From: Cyclaneusma minus
Lineage: Eukaryota; Ascomycota; Leotiomycetes; Marthamycetales; Marthamycetaceae
Direction of reading: 5' to 3'
DNA: 64,000 bases
NCBI GenBank assembly: GCA_037179335.1
Contig: JAKZHN010000018.1
Coordinates: forward strand, 124,001-188,000
The notes under the pieces are model-generated. The model was not told the DNA's origin. It made no database searches and saw only the letters and a program-made list of their open reading frames with translations. Shown piece by piece: positions 35,820-47,428 of this stretch (the stretch's first letter is position 1; each line of letters begins with the position of its first letter). The position numbers and the translations under genes were made by a program.

Positions 35820-36812
35820 CTACGCCACCCCATTCTTAGCCGACCCGTTCTTCTCCCCGTTTTTACTCAACCCCTCCTCCAACACCTCCCTCAAACTCCT
35901 CGGCCTCCTCCCCGTAAGCATCTCCACATCCCCACTCCACACCTCCATCTCGCCCTCCCTCGTCGCCTTCCCAAAACTAACCATATCACCACTATTCCAC
36001 GGATGTCCACTCTCGCTCACAAAATCATCAATCGGCTCCCTCGGCACCCCCAATTTATCAAACCAAGCCAATTGCTCCTCGTCGCTCAAATCCTCATACC
36101 TCACTTCCCTTCCTCCGCCCAAAATTTCCTCTATCAATTTTGTGGCATCGCCCCATGTCAAAAGCTCCGGCCCTGTGATATCGTAGCTTTTGTTGACGTG
36201 CGCAGACGGGTTGATGAGCACAGCAACGGCGCAGCGCACACAGTCATCACGAGACACGAAGGCTATCTTGCCCGTTCCAGCATTGCAGCGCACAATCCCG
36301 TCAGTAGCTAAAGCAGCAGGCGCAACGACGTCGCGCATAGCTTCAGCATACTGCGAATCTCGCAACGCAGTCCAAGCCAGCCCGCTCTCCCGTAGCATTT
36401 TCTCCGTAGCAGCATGTTCCCTGACTACCAACGCGGTAGGATTTTCCAGCGAGGCGCCGATGAAGGAGGTGTAGACGATGTGTTGCACGCCGGCGCGCAC
36501 GGCGGCGTTGATGGCGTTGCGGTGCTGGGGGAGGCGGGCGCCGGCGCGGGAGGTGCTGATTAGGAGGAGGGTGTGGGTGCCGCTGAAGGCGGTGGTGAGG
36601 AGGGGGAGGGGGTCGTCGAAGGAACCACGGCGGATGTGGAGGCCGAGGGAGGCGTATGTGGAGAGCTTGGGGGGGTGGCGGGTGAGGAGGTGGAGGGAGG
36701 AGGGGGGCATGTTGAGGGCGAGGAGGTGGGTGATGGCGAGGCGGCCGTAGTTGCCGGAGGCGCCGGTTATGAGGATTGTGGGGGTGGAGGGGGGGTTGGA
36801 GGGGACTGTCAT
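35820..36812 (-). CDS. NmrA-like NAD(P)-binding oxidoreductase
   Basis: Single-exon 330-aa atypical short-chain dehydrogenase. The N-terminal dinucleotide-binding motif is GASGNYG (residues 17-23), followed by HLLTRHP with the basic residue that often selects NADPH. YTSFIGAS and the helix HAATEKMLRESGLAWTALRDSQYAEAM follow, in the order seen in NmrA and quinone-oxidoreductase QorB relatives. The region ITGPELLTWGDATKLIEEILG is the family's substrate-side segment. Members are either redox sensors binding transcription factors or true quinone reductases; sequence does not decide. The coding strand of the first third is extremely C-rich. Confidence 0.88.
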   Translation of the reverse strand: MTVPSNPPSTPTILITGASGNYGRLAITHLLALNMPPSSLHLLTRHPPKLSTYASLGLHIRRGSFDDPLPLLTTAFSGTHTLLLISTSRAGARLPQHRNAINAAVRAGVQHIVYTSFIGASLENPTALVVREHAATEKMLRESGLAWTALRDSQYAEAMRDVVAPAALATDGIVRCNAGTGKIAFVSRDDCVRCAVAVLINPSAHVNKSYDITGPELLTWGDATKLIEEILGGGREVRYEDLSDEEQLAWFDKLGVPREPIDDFVSESGHPWNSGDMVSFGKATREGEMEVWSGDVEMLTGRRPRSLREVLEEGLSKNGEKNGSAKNGVA

Positions 36813-37529
36813 GTTGGAGGAAGAGGGCAGTGATAGAAAGAGAGGGAGTACATGTAATGTTAGAGAAGATAGGTATTCGGCGGTTTTGAAAGAGAATATG
36901 AAAGACTTGGCAAGAGCAGTGAAAGGGTCCTAACACTTAGATAGAAGCAGTATCAAAGGCACCAGATAAACGGTAGCAAAACGATTCGTTCCTACCATGA
37001 TTTTGTGGATCGGTGGCTCCATGTTCTCCGTGTCCAGGACTCCAGTCGCTGGGTCTGGAGTGTCATCGTCCAGGTTCCCTCGGACCTCATCGGCGCGTCG
37101 CAAGATTGAGGGTTGGCGAAAGTTCCGAATTCCGAATCCGAACCCTAAAGTTACATGTATCAGATCATGTTGGCACAGACGGCCAAGCGCTGGATGACGG
37201 AGTGAGGATGTGGGTCTAGCCCCGTAGTGAGGAGGCTAGTAGGGATGGGCTGCACGGTGAACGACGACGACGTTGAACTTGAACTTGAACATCAATGGAG
37301 ACACGACAATATCAAAACATAGAGAATTTGGAACGCCGCTGAGGGTTATGATAGGTGCCTTTGGGTTGTTGTATCTTTGGCCGCTTTTGAGGAAGAGCAG
37401 CACAGTTCCCAATGATGTGTATTGAGAGGCCAACTGCAAAATTTCGAGCTTCGAGGTCTGGATTGGACTTTCGCTTTGCTGGCTGCTGCTGTTGAGCATG
37501 CCCATGGAACTTAGGATGATCCTGTAGCA
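36813..37529. other. Intergenic
   Basis: No gene recognised. At 37270-37292 the plus strand reads GTTGAACTTGAACTTGAAC, the inverse of the TTCAA-rich tract that follows. Confidence 0.5.
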
Positions 37530-37965
37530 GGTGCTTGCTTGCTTGCTTGTCTGTTTGTCCTCGAATTAGCAGCTTCATGTTCAAAATCAAGCGCAAGTTC
37601 ACATTCAAATTTAAGCGCAACTTCATCCTGACAGCTTCAACTTCGCAACTTCAACTTGGCAGCTTCGATCTTCAAGTTCGGGCGCGAGTCCAAGTCCAAG
37701 TTCGAGTTCAGGTTCAGGTTCAAGCGCGAGTTTACTGTTCAAGCGCATCTTCAACTTGACAACTTCAGCTTGGTAGCTTCAGCTGGCAGCTTCAACTGGA
37801 AGTTTCGCCTTCAAATTCAAGCGCAAATTCAAGCACAGCTTCAACTTTACAACTTCAACTTGGCAACTTCAACTCGGCAGCTTCAAATTCGAATTCAAGC
37901 GCGCTGCGCAACTTCAACTCGGCAACTTCAACAGCAACTCAACAGCAACCTCAGCTCTAAGTTCG
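37530..37965 (+). repeat. Degenerate TTCAA/CAACTTCAACT repeat tract
   Basis: About 435 bp built from diverged copies of short words: CAACTTCAACTTGGCAGCTT, TTCAAGCGCAA and TCCAAGTTCGAG. TTCAA is almost entirely on the plus strand. Frames across it encode Phe/Lys or Gln/Val strings of no meaning. It begins after a (CTTG)n-like stretch at 37530-37550. No terminal repeats or target duplication are seen. Confidence 0.7.
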
Positions 37966-38408
37966 AGTATTTGACCTACCACTTTGTTAGACGTTCTTCG
38001 ACTGCGCCCGGGTAGGTTAAGGCGCAGCGCGCTAGCCAGCTTACTTTAGGTATTTGCAGCTTCACAAATAAAACTATTGTGGTGCTAGTAGCGTTTTAGC
38101 GAGTTGAAGGTCTGTTAGCGCGAATCATTTCATACTACGGTATTATTTGATTCAGGCGTTCAATCCGACCCACCGAGATCGGGTCAATCCACCAACCTCA
38201 AACTGCAGTCACTTCTCGTCCTTCTTGATACTTTGGCATTGCAAAAGTGGCGAAATACATACTCGGATGTTGATATACTGACGGAAGTTGGAAAATGTAC
38301 ACATGTTCTGACATGCGAGCATTCACTATTCCAGACAAAGCGAACGAGCGGAACTGTCACATCGTGATCATGTGATTGTTTAGATATGAATGCAATGTAA
38401 TTTAAAAC

Positions 38409-40667
38409 TCAAACTGCCTCCGGACCTCTCTTTTCCTCTTCCACAAGATTGTTCTTCTCTCTGTGTGGTGGTTATCAGCTAGGCTGTTTCAAAAGAAAAA
38501 AAAAGGGAGGGGGAGTGGGCTGGAACTAACGGCAACTCCAAGTTGGGTAGAAAACAAGCAAATGCCAAACTCGGCACACACGAAGCTATCGCCGCATAAG
38601 TCATATTTCTCAACACATTAGAATACTACCAATCCATGTCAGTACCCGTCCAAGTGTTCCGCGTCTCAGTCTTCGAAAACTAGCAACAGATACTCACAGC
38701 AAGATTAATCGCCGTCCTATCCGGCGTCCCCCAAGCCGGAGTTCGAAAACTGATGCTGTTATACAGCCCATCCACAAGTTCCGGCCTAGCGTTGGGACCG
38801 AGCTGCTTGGTCAGTTCGCCTTTGAAGGTATTGGTGTAGATGCCACCTGCAATGGCACTTCCGATGCTTCCACCGAGGAATGAACAGCAGATGACGAGAC
38901 TTGTGACTTGTGCCATTTGAGAATGGGGTACGACGATCTGGGGAGCTACTACGACGACGACTTCGATGATGCCACTGCCTACGCCTTGAATGAGCTGTAC
39001 GATGAACAGCTCGGCAATGGAGTTGTTAGCACCACGTACTAGGCAGGGTTAGTGAAGATTTCGTTTTTGGGGGACTGGGAGGGCTTCTTACAGCGTATCA
39101 TCAACCCATATCCGACGAATCGGATGCACACGGCCAAGACACACAGCCATTTGTAGCGTCGAGTTCTCTGCATGTACCAGCCGGCGAGGATACCCACCAG
39201 ACATTGGGTGACGCCATTAGTATAGTAATAGTAAGAAGCAGTGCGGACATCGAAGTTGCGCGCTATAGTGCTCCAGGCAATGAGGTAAGAATGCGTGCAC
39301 GAGAAACCCAGAGCATCGAATGCGATCAGCAAAATCGCCATGACGATAGTCAGGTTCTTGAAGTAGTGGACAGGCACAACCGGGTTCTTGGCAATGTATT
39401 TCTCGTAGAATGGCAGGGCGATGATGAAGAAACCACCGAGGATGAGGAGGGCAATCAGGTAGGGTGTTTGCCAGCTCGAGGGTGTTGAGCTTGCCAGAGT
39501 CAGGGGCAAAAGTAACATCGCGAAACCTCCGCTGAGTAGGATGACACCTGGAATAAAAAAATAACACGGTATTAGAGTAGTTCCCGATAGGTAGTTGTAT
39601 ATCACAAGATTGTCAAACCTCACCTCCAAGATCAATTGCCGAACAGAATTGTTTCGGGTTCTGAGGACGACGGATGGTGATGAAGCCCATTTTCTTGGCT
39701 TTGCGCTGGAAGTAGAGGAGCGTGATGATGATGAAAGCTGCCGAGAACGGCATGAGGATTGCGAGCATGCCGATTCCCCAGCGCCAACCTATGCCATCGA
39801 TGACGGATGAAGTGATGGATGCGGAGATCCAGGGCATGAAGAGGAAAGGGAAGAAGGAAATGCCCAGAGCGAATCCTCTCGATCTTGCCGAGGTGATGTC
39901 GGAAATGATGAATGTGTTCATGACATTGAGACCGGATTTTCCCATGGAATAAATAACGCTACCGGCTGCGAAGGCATTGATGCCGGCTGCTGATGCGGAG
40001 AGGATGTAGGATAGTATGAGGATGGATACGGTAATAAGGTATGTCTCTGCACGACCGCATGCGTCTGAGATCTTTGCAAAAGGAGGTTTTACTACGGCAA
40101 AGATGATGGTTCCTAAAATATCATTTCAGCTAATGCCTGTATATTTCATGAAAATTTGATACGAAACCGTACCTGCAGTGTTTAGAGATGCGATCAGGGA
40201 GAGCTTGTCGAAGTAAGAGGTGGCGAAGTTTTGGTAAACCGAAATCGTGCTGTTATCCAGCTCGCTAGATGGAATGAGAAAGGACGTCGAAGAATTAAGA
40301 AAGACATCGAGGGCATGCTCGACTTACTACATCGTCATCATCAAACCCAACCTGCAAGCCTTTATCAGCATCGTATTCACATCTTCATTCAAGAGGTAGC
40401 ATACCCTGCAATAAGAATCCATTTTCCATATTTTCCCCATACTGCTTGAATCCCCTCAACCGCAGCAGCACCCCCAGCAGCCTCAACATCAGCATACTTA
40501 TCCTCATGTGACCCTGAATTCGAAGCCGATATCACAGTCAACGGAACATCATCTCTCCCATCCTTTCCCCTTGCTGGTGAAGAAGATTCAAATCCATCCG
40601 AAGACATTTCATCCTTGACTCCAGTCTTATCCTCCTCATCGGCGCATCTCCGCTGTCCAGAATCCAT
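38409..40667 (-). CDS. MFS siderophore-iron transporter-like protein (SIT/ARN type)
   Basis: Proton-coupled carrier of the siderophore transporter group, likely at the plasma membrane, importing ferric siderophores (family knowledge). Eight exons: 40667-40405, 40351-40328, 40264-40173, 40112-39624, 39547-39092, 39038-38698, 38625-38531 and 38460-38409; they give 603 aa. All introns are 53-76 nt. Exon 2 is only 24 nt; it restores LIAGLGLMMTMYELDNSTIS, and without it the first helix is lost. Landmarks are YELDNSTISVYQNFA, the loop DACGRAETY, FPFLFMPWISASITSS, and a late GGSIGSAIAGGIYTNTF helix. A hydrophilic 80-residue N-terminus and short acidic tail are normal. A leader intron may lie at about 40700-40795. 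Substrate is not deducible. Confidence 0.88.
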
Positions 40668-41482
40668 AATCGGCTATTGGGAGCACGCTGCACCGGCTCG
40701 TCTTCAGCTGATGACCAACATAAGGTGAATAGGAAAGAATCAATGATGAGAGAGAATTTTGTTCACGATGTATGTTTTACGTACCTGCGGATTCTGGACT
40801 CGCCTCTCAAATGCCGAACTCAACACCAACACCGTCGTTGATCTGCCGTTCTGTCGGTGACGGAATCTGAGAGCGAAAAAGGCAATGTGGTTGGTGGAAG
40901 TACCAATCACGACGTCGTGTGGTCAGGCTAGTTCAGAGTTTGGAGACGACGCGGGCCAGAGCCTTATTTTGACTTGCTTTTCTTCCCCGGAACGCCGCAT
41001 ACGTAGTGCCTGGGTATGGACATCACCATGGAATATGTTGTTTCTGAGAAGGATGAAGAGGTTTTTTTTGTGCAGGATTGAGATCTGGTTACCTAGTCAG
41101 GTCGCACGAGTTGATATCGGGAGTGACGGTGAGTATGCAACGTTGTAGCATATGTCTGTTGCTGCAACGACAAGACTCTGTCAAACGGAGGGGCTGCTTA
41201 AGGCTCACCCATTCCCAATCGGGTGCTCAAGAAGGACATATCTTTCCGAGTAGCGGCGAGTACTAGGGTCTTGATTTTTGCCTAATCTCTTGGCTTGTTG
41301 ATTGTTCTGCAATGGGACGAGTGGAAGATATGATATCTGTTTCATTTGGTTCTCGGGCTTTTGTACTCTGTTCTCTTTCGATCTATCTTTACGAAATTTG
41401 TTGATTTGTATACAGTAGTACAAGCCCAGGACTTCGGTCGGTTAGGCGCATAGCCTGCCAGCCCTTCGCACAACTGGTTCTG
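40668..41482. other. Intergenic
   Basis: Promoter and leader of the transporter gene at the left, 3' end of the DUF6594 gene at the right. No gene is recognised and I see no clear ATCWGATAA site for an iron-responsive GATA factor. Confidence 0.5.
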
Positions 41483-43044
41483 TCAAACTCCAGTATCAGT
41501 AGCAACGGTATTCGCGACAAAAACGACCAAAACAGCGCCATAAGCCGCCGCAGCAACCATCATCTGATCATTCGTCGCGCGACTCATCAAGCTCAGCGCA
41601 ATACTGAAGCCAATTGTAAATGCCAGTGTGATGATCAATACCCATTTGAATGCTCGCACGAAACTTAGGACGACCATGGGGACGAGGAGGAGAAATCCGC
41701 CTACTAGGGCGACGGTGACGCGGGCGCAGAGGTCGACGGTGGGGGATATGTGGAGGGGACGGCGGCGGTACATGTCCATTATGCGCTTTTTGCCGGCTGG
41801 GAGGGGGCTGTTAGTGGGTGGTGGAATCAAAGCGTGAAGAAAGTGAGTGCGAACCGTCCAGTTTAACAATCTTCTTCTTCTGCTTTCCCCTCCAACTCGT
41901 AAAACTTGCCCACGTCGGCCTTCTCTCAATCCCAGGCTCGGGCGCCTCCTCTTCCATAGCGAAAGTCGCTCTCCTTTCAAGTCCCGGCATGGGCGCCTCC
42001 TCATCCATAGGCCCTCTCTCAGGATCATTTACATCCGTGGCCATGCGCTGCTTCTCCTTCCGTTGACCAGAATTGCGACGCTTTTGGGCCTCTTCTCGCG
42101 CCTCTTGTCGTCTATGTTCCTGAAAATCTGTGTACATAATATCCATATCTCGCTGTTCTAATCCAATGGGATCGAGCATGCAGCGTGGACACCAGCGCTG
42201 CAGCCAGCGACGCCACAAGTCAATATCTTCGCCACCCTTTTGTACCGCGCTGATTTCGCAGACGTTCAGAGCGTCTGGGGAATCCCAGTATTGGGGCTCG
42301 TGGAGGGCGAGGGCGAGGGATTTGCAAGTGTTACGGGTCGTGGAGAAGCCGGGTTGGTGCCTTTTCATTAGGCTTTCGAAAATGTCGAGTGCTTTGACTA
42401 CATATTGGAGATTTGTTAGTGTGTTGCCCGGATAGTGGTTTACGGAATAGGAAATGGTAAAATAGGTGAGATACCGTATTCTTTAAGCTCCTTGCCGAGC
42501 CGATTTTGCGTCTCTTCGGGAATTCCTTTGGTCTCGGCATATTGAATTTCTTCGTGAAGCTCCATGAGGCGCTGCTGTCTGCCCAAGATGCTGAGCAGAC
42601 AGAGTTCTTCAAAGCGGTTGAAGTAGAATTTCTGTGCTCCCAGACGGTTGGTTGCTAGGTCGTGTAAGACTGAAGTCTTCTCTTCATGGTCGAGTTTCTT
42701 GACTTTCTCTTCACTTTCTTGTTTTTCGCCAATTAGGAATTCGAGGATTCGACGACGCTCCTGTTTGCGTTCGACATCTTCCAGGAGACCAAAGTAGTCC
42801 ACCTTGTTGACTTCTCGTTTTTAGTCATGGAGCTCAAAGCTAGGGAGAGTATAAGCTTACGAATATCCTCTCGACGTTGCTCCGGAGTTGGCAAAGCGCT
42901 TCTGCTAGAGCCACGACGGTCCTTGGATGTCGGAGATGCATCTCTCGCCGTGACTGTTGCAGACATAGTACTTCCCCTTCTTGCCTGCCGTGAGAAATCG
43001 ACAGCTGCCACCTCTTCGAGTGCTCCGAATATTGACTCGACCAT
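41483..43044 (-). CDS. DUF6594 membrane protein (copy A)
   Basis: Four exons on the minus strand, 43044-42861, 42810-42475, 42397-41855 and 41796-41483, give 458 aa. The N-terminal part is a charged coiled-coil-like helix run (YFGLLEDVERKQERRRILEFL through RLMELHEEIQYAE). The middle has an acidic, Pro-containing repeat (EEEAPEPGIERR and a related copy just before it). The C-terminus has three hydrophobic helices ending AAAYGAVLVVFVAN. This order is typical of the fungal DUF6594 family, whose function is unknown. The acceptor of intron 1 is ambiguous by 3 nt (exon 2 begins 42810 or 42813). A second family member lies at 51959-52979. Confidence 0.82.
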
Positions 43045-44109
43045 GTTGGGACACAAGTAGCAGCGACTATATAGTCAGGAAATCAAATGGTCTGAATAGT
43101 ATAGTGCTAACTTGGTAATTGGATACATCAATGTAATCCAGTGATCAGATATAGAGTAAGAGAAGGAAATACATGTGGAGAGAGATGGAATGGTCACTAT
43201 GTATATGACGGAGAATTTGGCTGGAATAAGGGAAATGCTAGCCGATCCAAAGTCAAGCTCTCGGAGCTCGAACATGCTTGACGATCAAGAGCTAAGATCC
43301 GAAAACTCAGGGCCAGGTCCCAGGGAACGGTGGTATCGAATTGTGTGGTACTAGGGATACTGTCTCCGACCGGCTTTACTCGTAGAGGACTAGGTATCGG
43401 CAGAGCGACGCGGGGTTCTGAGCAGCAGAGGTACCGGCTATACTAAAGCTCGATAGAAATGGACGTGTTGCCGACAAGACCATGTGGGTGTGACAGCATC
43501 GATTGAGGCCTAGGCCGTCTCTCTCGGCAGTTGCAGAAGCACATGGTAGGGCTGAGAAGCGAAAGAAGAGGAAGTCAGAACAAGAAGCACGCGGCAGCTT
43601 TCTGATCTGGGAAAAGTGTGAAAGCGACAGTCAGGGCAAGGCCTGTCTTCTGTACCTGAAACTTGAGAGATAGGGTTGACAAATAGTAGAAAATGTCTCC
43701 GGCAGCGGAGTCGGCTCTTGGTGGTAGATGGGGAAAAAAAACGCATCGGTTGTTTCATACAAACAGAATGGACTTTCGAGTTATATGGTGACAATCCAAA
43801 GTCTGGGCATCATGAAAATCGAGTGCAAAACGAACAAGATGCCGGGGAGAGGTGAGTTGAGGTTGGAAACAGCTGTGGTGAGGTTTGCTGAGAGCCTAGA
43901 GGACTCGATGTCGACTGCGTATTCGTGATACTCGTCAGTGCTCAGAAGTGCGCGCACGTGCCCAGGTATTCGCAGCCCACCGAGCAGCCAATCAGCATCT
44001 CGACCAAGCTAATCATCCATGAACCGCCCAAACCGGGGGCAACATTGAATTCAACCACCAAGCTCAACTCCACCACTTCCAGCTGCCATTGCGCCCACCC
44101 ACCGCGACA
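43045..44109. other. Divergent promoter region, about 1.07 kb
   Basis: Lies between the divergent DUF6594 copy A and the complex I 24-kDa subunit gene. No gene or repeat is recognised. Confidence 0.55.
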
Positions 44110-45190
44110 ATGGCCTCCAAAATCACCCCCTTCCTCTTCCGCGCAGCTCTGCGCCCAGCACGCAGAGCAGCTCCACGATCCCAAACCCGCTCCTTCGTCG
44201 CCAGCGCCCGAGTAGCCAGCGAGTCTCTCTTCGTGGTAAGCTTCGAACATCCCGCCACATTATCTGCCAGCTTCCCCAAAGCTCCAATTGCTCGGTTTCC
44301 TCGATTTGTGTCTGATGATGAACCTTGTAGCACCGTGACACTCCCGAAAACAATGCCTCCATCCCTTTCCAATTCTCGGAACAGAACAACAAGCTCGTGA
44401 ACGAAATCCTCAAGCGCTACCCACCCCAATACAAAAAAGCCGCCGTCATGCCCCTTCTCGATCTCGGCCAGCGCCAGCACGGTTTCTGCTCCCTGTCCGT
44501 CATGAACGAGGTTGCAAGGATTCTTGAAATGCCGCCTATGCGTGTTTATGAAGTGGCTACATTTTACACTATGTACAACCGAAACCCGGTTGGAAAATAC
44601 CATTTGCAGGCTTGCACTACCGTATGTCTCCTTCTCGTGAATAGTTGCCTTATTTTTGAAAGAGGGGGGAGTGGGAGGGGGACACAGAAAGACAATTGCT
44701 AATACGCAGGCGATAGACACCATGCCAACTAGGCGGATGCGGAAGCGACAAGATCATGAAGGCGATTGAAGACCATCTGGGCATCCACCCAGGCGAAACG
44801 ACGAAAGACGGCCTGTTCACCTTCTCGGAAGTCGAATGTCTGGGTGCTTGCGTCAATGCGCCGATGGTGCAAATTAACGATGATTATTACGAAGACCTGA
44901 CCCCCGAGAGCATCACCGCACTTCTCAAAGCCCTGCAAGCATCCTCCGGAAACTTCAAGCCGGGGGCCATGTGGGATGTTGAGGAAGATCCCAAGGGTGC
45001 ATTGACTGGTGAGGATAGCAAGGTGAAGAGCGGGGATGAGGTGGGCACGGGAAGTTCGTATCAGAAGGGGGGTGTGGAGATTCCGGCACCGGGACCGATG
45101 AGTGGGAGGAAGACTTGTGAGAATAGTCAGGGGTTGACAAGTTTGACGAGTGAGCCGTGGGGTCCGGAGGTTTTCAGGAAGGATCTATAG
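44110..45190 (+). CDS. nuo24: NADH:ubiquinone oxidoreductase 24-kDa subunit (complex I, NDUFV2)
   Basis: Matrix-arm subunit of mitochondrial complex I that carries the [2Fe-2S] cluster N1a. Three exons, 44110-44235, 44331-44621 and 44717-45190, give 296 aa. The Arg/Ala/Ser-rich N-terminus (residues 1-35) is a mitochondrial presequence. Cluster ligands are Cys 137 and 142 (CTTTPC, formed across the second splice) and Cys 180 and 184 (ECLGAC). PPMRVYEVATFYTMYN and GLTSLTSEPWGPE are family landmarks. Both introns are 95 nt. The C-terminal section contains an extra 30-residue Gly/Ser/Lys-rich stretch before GLTSL, making it longer than the roughly 250-265 aa usual in this family. Confidence 0.95.
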
Positions 45191-46009
45191 ATCGGTGGGG
45201 ATGAATGAACGGGTGAGTGGAATGGGTGGCGTTTGTATATATTTGCTGTATCAATGAGCAAGTGGGTTATCTTCCAGCCGGTGTGTCTTACGACTAAACT
45301 GGTGCTGCTGGCGAGGCAGAGACGATGGACTGTTTCGAGGGAAGACTGGCTAACTTTGAGCATCGAATTCCAGGACCGGTGGCGGGTACTTCTTTGTGTA
45401 TTCATCTCTCTAATACTACAAACCATTCGCTATGGTTGACCACCATTTATTGTCCGAGGTCACATTTGAGCCCTTGCAAATCTCTGACTTCGAAACTCGA
45501 CCAAATCTAGAAAAGCTGGGAGGTTGGGGCTATCCAAGTGAGTATAGCTGCCGATTGCTCGTAAGTTGTGCAATTGTCATGGTAGGCTTCACGCCACGAA
45601 GGTGAGTTCCGGGGCTTTCTCTTTGGTTCAGGATCTTACATATATCAGTGAGCAGTAGTGTTTGTTAGGTAGGTGGTCTTCACGTTCGACTTGTGGTTTT
45701 GGGGGACAAAGACATGGTCTGATTGGCCAAGACCCCTGCCACAAGTGACGTAGCTTGAATGCAGGAGCTTGAAAGAGCTGCCCCTCCATCCCAAGCTTTC
45801 AGACACCTCCAACTCACCATCCTAACTACAAACTTCAACACACCAAAGTGGTGCTACCTAGAGATCCCGTTCAAAGACCTCAAACAAACCTCATCTATCC
45901 TTTCCGCAGCCTCTCTCACGGTTCCAAGCACCAAACTCTCAAGATCATCACGAACCCCCTCATCTCCACCGACTCCTTCCTACAGCGAAACCCACCAAAC
46001 ACCGCAAAT
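45191..46009. other. Intergenic
   Basis: About 0.8 kb: 3' end of the complex I gene and promoter/leader of the Kelch gene. No further gene recognised. The Kelch frame stays open upstream to 45848, but that part looks like leader. Confidence 0.5.
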
Positions 46010-47428
46010 ATGATGGAATCCCTCTCCCTGACAGCCGCCATCGGCAAAAACATCCTCCAACCCACACACCCCATCCACGCAACCTGGTCCCGCATCCCCC
46101 TCTCCTCCTTCTCCCTCCCCCTCTCCTCCCACACCATCTCCATCATCTCCGGCCGCGCCTACATCTTCGGCGGCGAGCTCAAACCCCGCGAACCCGTCTC
46201 CAACGACATGCACGTCATCACCCTCCCCTCCTCTTCCGTCTCCGGCGCAGACTACAAATCCCTCCCTGCCGCATCGTCCAACGGTCTCGATGACGTGCCT
46301 GAAAAGCGAGTTGGCCATTCGGCGGCTGTGATTGGACAGAGAATATTTGTGTTTGGGGGCAGAGGGGGAGGGGATATGAAGCCGCTGGATGAGCGGGGGG
46401 CGCTGTGGGTTTTTGATACGAGAGAGGAGACGTGGCGGAAATTGGAGCCGGCGGAGGGGAGTCCGGTACCGTGTGCAAGGAGCTATCATGCATCGGTGGG
46501 TATTGAGCGACCGCCGCCTGCTCGTACGAACTCGTTGGATAAGAATATGGAAATCAATCCTGCTACTGAAGAACCTAGTGCGGGCACGATTGCGAATGCG
46601 ACGGTGGATTATGAGGGAGAAGGGTATGGGACGGTGATTGTGCATGCGGGGTGTAAGGCGGATGGGGGGAGGTTGAATGATGTGTGGGCGTTTGATGTTA
46701 GGACGAGGATGTGGAGTGAGTTGCCGGAGGCGCCGGGGAAGGGGAGGGGAGGGGCGGGGCTTACGGCGTCGAAGCAGAGGCTTTATCGGTTTGGGGGGTT
46801 TAGTGGGGAGGATGAGGAAGGGGGTCAGATTGATGTCTTGGAGTTGGGACTGGCTACCTTTTCGGATAAGGGGGGTGATGGGACGGTGGGGGTGACGGGG
46901 AGGACTGGGAAGTGGGAAAGTATTCCTTTTCATGAGGGAGCGAACGAGACTGAGAAAGAAGGGGAAGAAGAGCATAACTCGCTGAAAGAGTCGGTTCATG
47001 CGAAGTTTCCGGGCAATAGGAGTGTGGCCGCGCTGCAGACTATTACTACTGGCCAGGGCCGCGAATACCTCGTCTTGATCATGGGCGAGAGAGAGCCGAG
47101 CACCGGTGGCCATGCCGCAGCTGGCAAGTTCTGGGACGATGTCTGGACATTCCAAGTCCCACCAGTCGGGGGAACAGGTGCGAGCTGGAAAGACGCCATG
47201 TGGCAAGCAGTGGGTCGCAAGACTGGAGAGAAGGAATGGAGCGAGGTTAATGTTTCAGATGCTGAAGGGCAGGAGGGAGAAGATATCCGAGACTTGACTC
47301 CGCAGCCTAGAGGCAGGTTTGCCAGTGCTAGTCTGGGGGAGTTGGATCCGGCGGCTGTGGCTATTTGGGGTGGGATTAATGAAGAGAATCAGAGGTTGGG
47401 TGATGGCTGGATTTTGAGGGTTGAGTGA
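46010..47428 (+). CDS. Kelch-repeat protein
   Basis: A 472-aa single-exon protein from the ATG at 46010. Kelch blades are visible as repeated hydrophobic-GG motifs: RAYIFGGEL, RIFVFGGRGGG with the RVGHSAAV blade start, TVIVHAGCKADGGRLNDVWAFD, LYRFGGFSGE, EYLVLIMGER with FWDDVWTFQ, and AVAIWGGI near the end. This predicts a six- or seven-bladed propeller used for protein binding. No BTB or F-box domain is attached. The open frame extends to 45848, but the extra 54 residues are unlike a blade and the start is placed after them. Third codon positions switch from C-rich (to about 46270) to G-rich (about 46330-46900) and back. Confidence 0.88.
   Translation: MMESLSLTAAIGKNILQPTHPIHATWSRIPLSSFSLPLSSHTISIISGRAYIFGGELKPREPVSNDMHVITLPSSSVSGADYKSLPAASSNGLDDVPEKRVGHSAAVIGQRIFVFGGRGGGDMKPLDERGALWVFDTREETWRKLEPAEGSPVPCARSYHASVGIERPPPARTNSLDKNMEINPATEEPSAGTIANATVDYEGEGYGTVIVHAGCKADGGRLNDVWAFDVRTRMWSELPEAPGKGRGGAGLTASKQRLYRFGGFSGEDEEGGQIDVLELGLATFSDKGGDGTVGVTGRTGKWESIPFHEGANETEKEGEEEHNSLKESVHAKFPGNRSVAALQTITTGQGREYLVLIMGEREPSTGGHAAAGKFWDDVWTFQVPPVGGTGASWKDAMWQAVGRKTGEKEWSEVNVSDAEGQEGEDIRDLTPQPRGRFASASLGELDPAAVAIWGGINEENQRLGDGWILRVE

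Noticed and set aside
38409..40667. SreA-type GATA sites in the transporter promoter
   Set aside because: No convincing ATCWGATAA or its complement was seen upstream of 40667, so iron control by this route is not claimed.
45980..47206. 408-codon minus-strand frame opposite the Kelch gene
   Set aside because: Composition shadow: the plus frame encodes clear Kelch blades, the minus frame only Arg/Pro/His-rich text.
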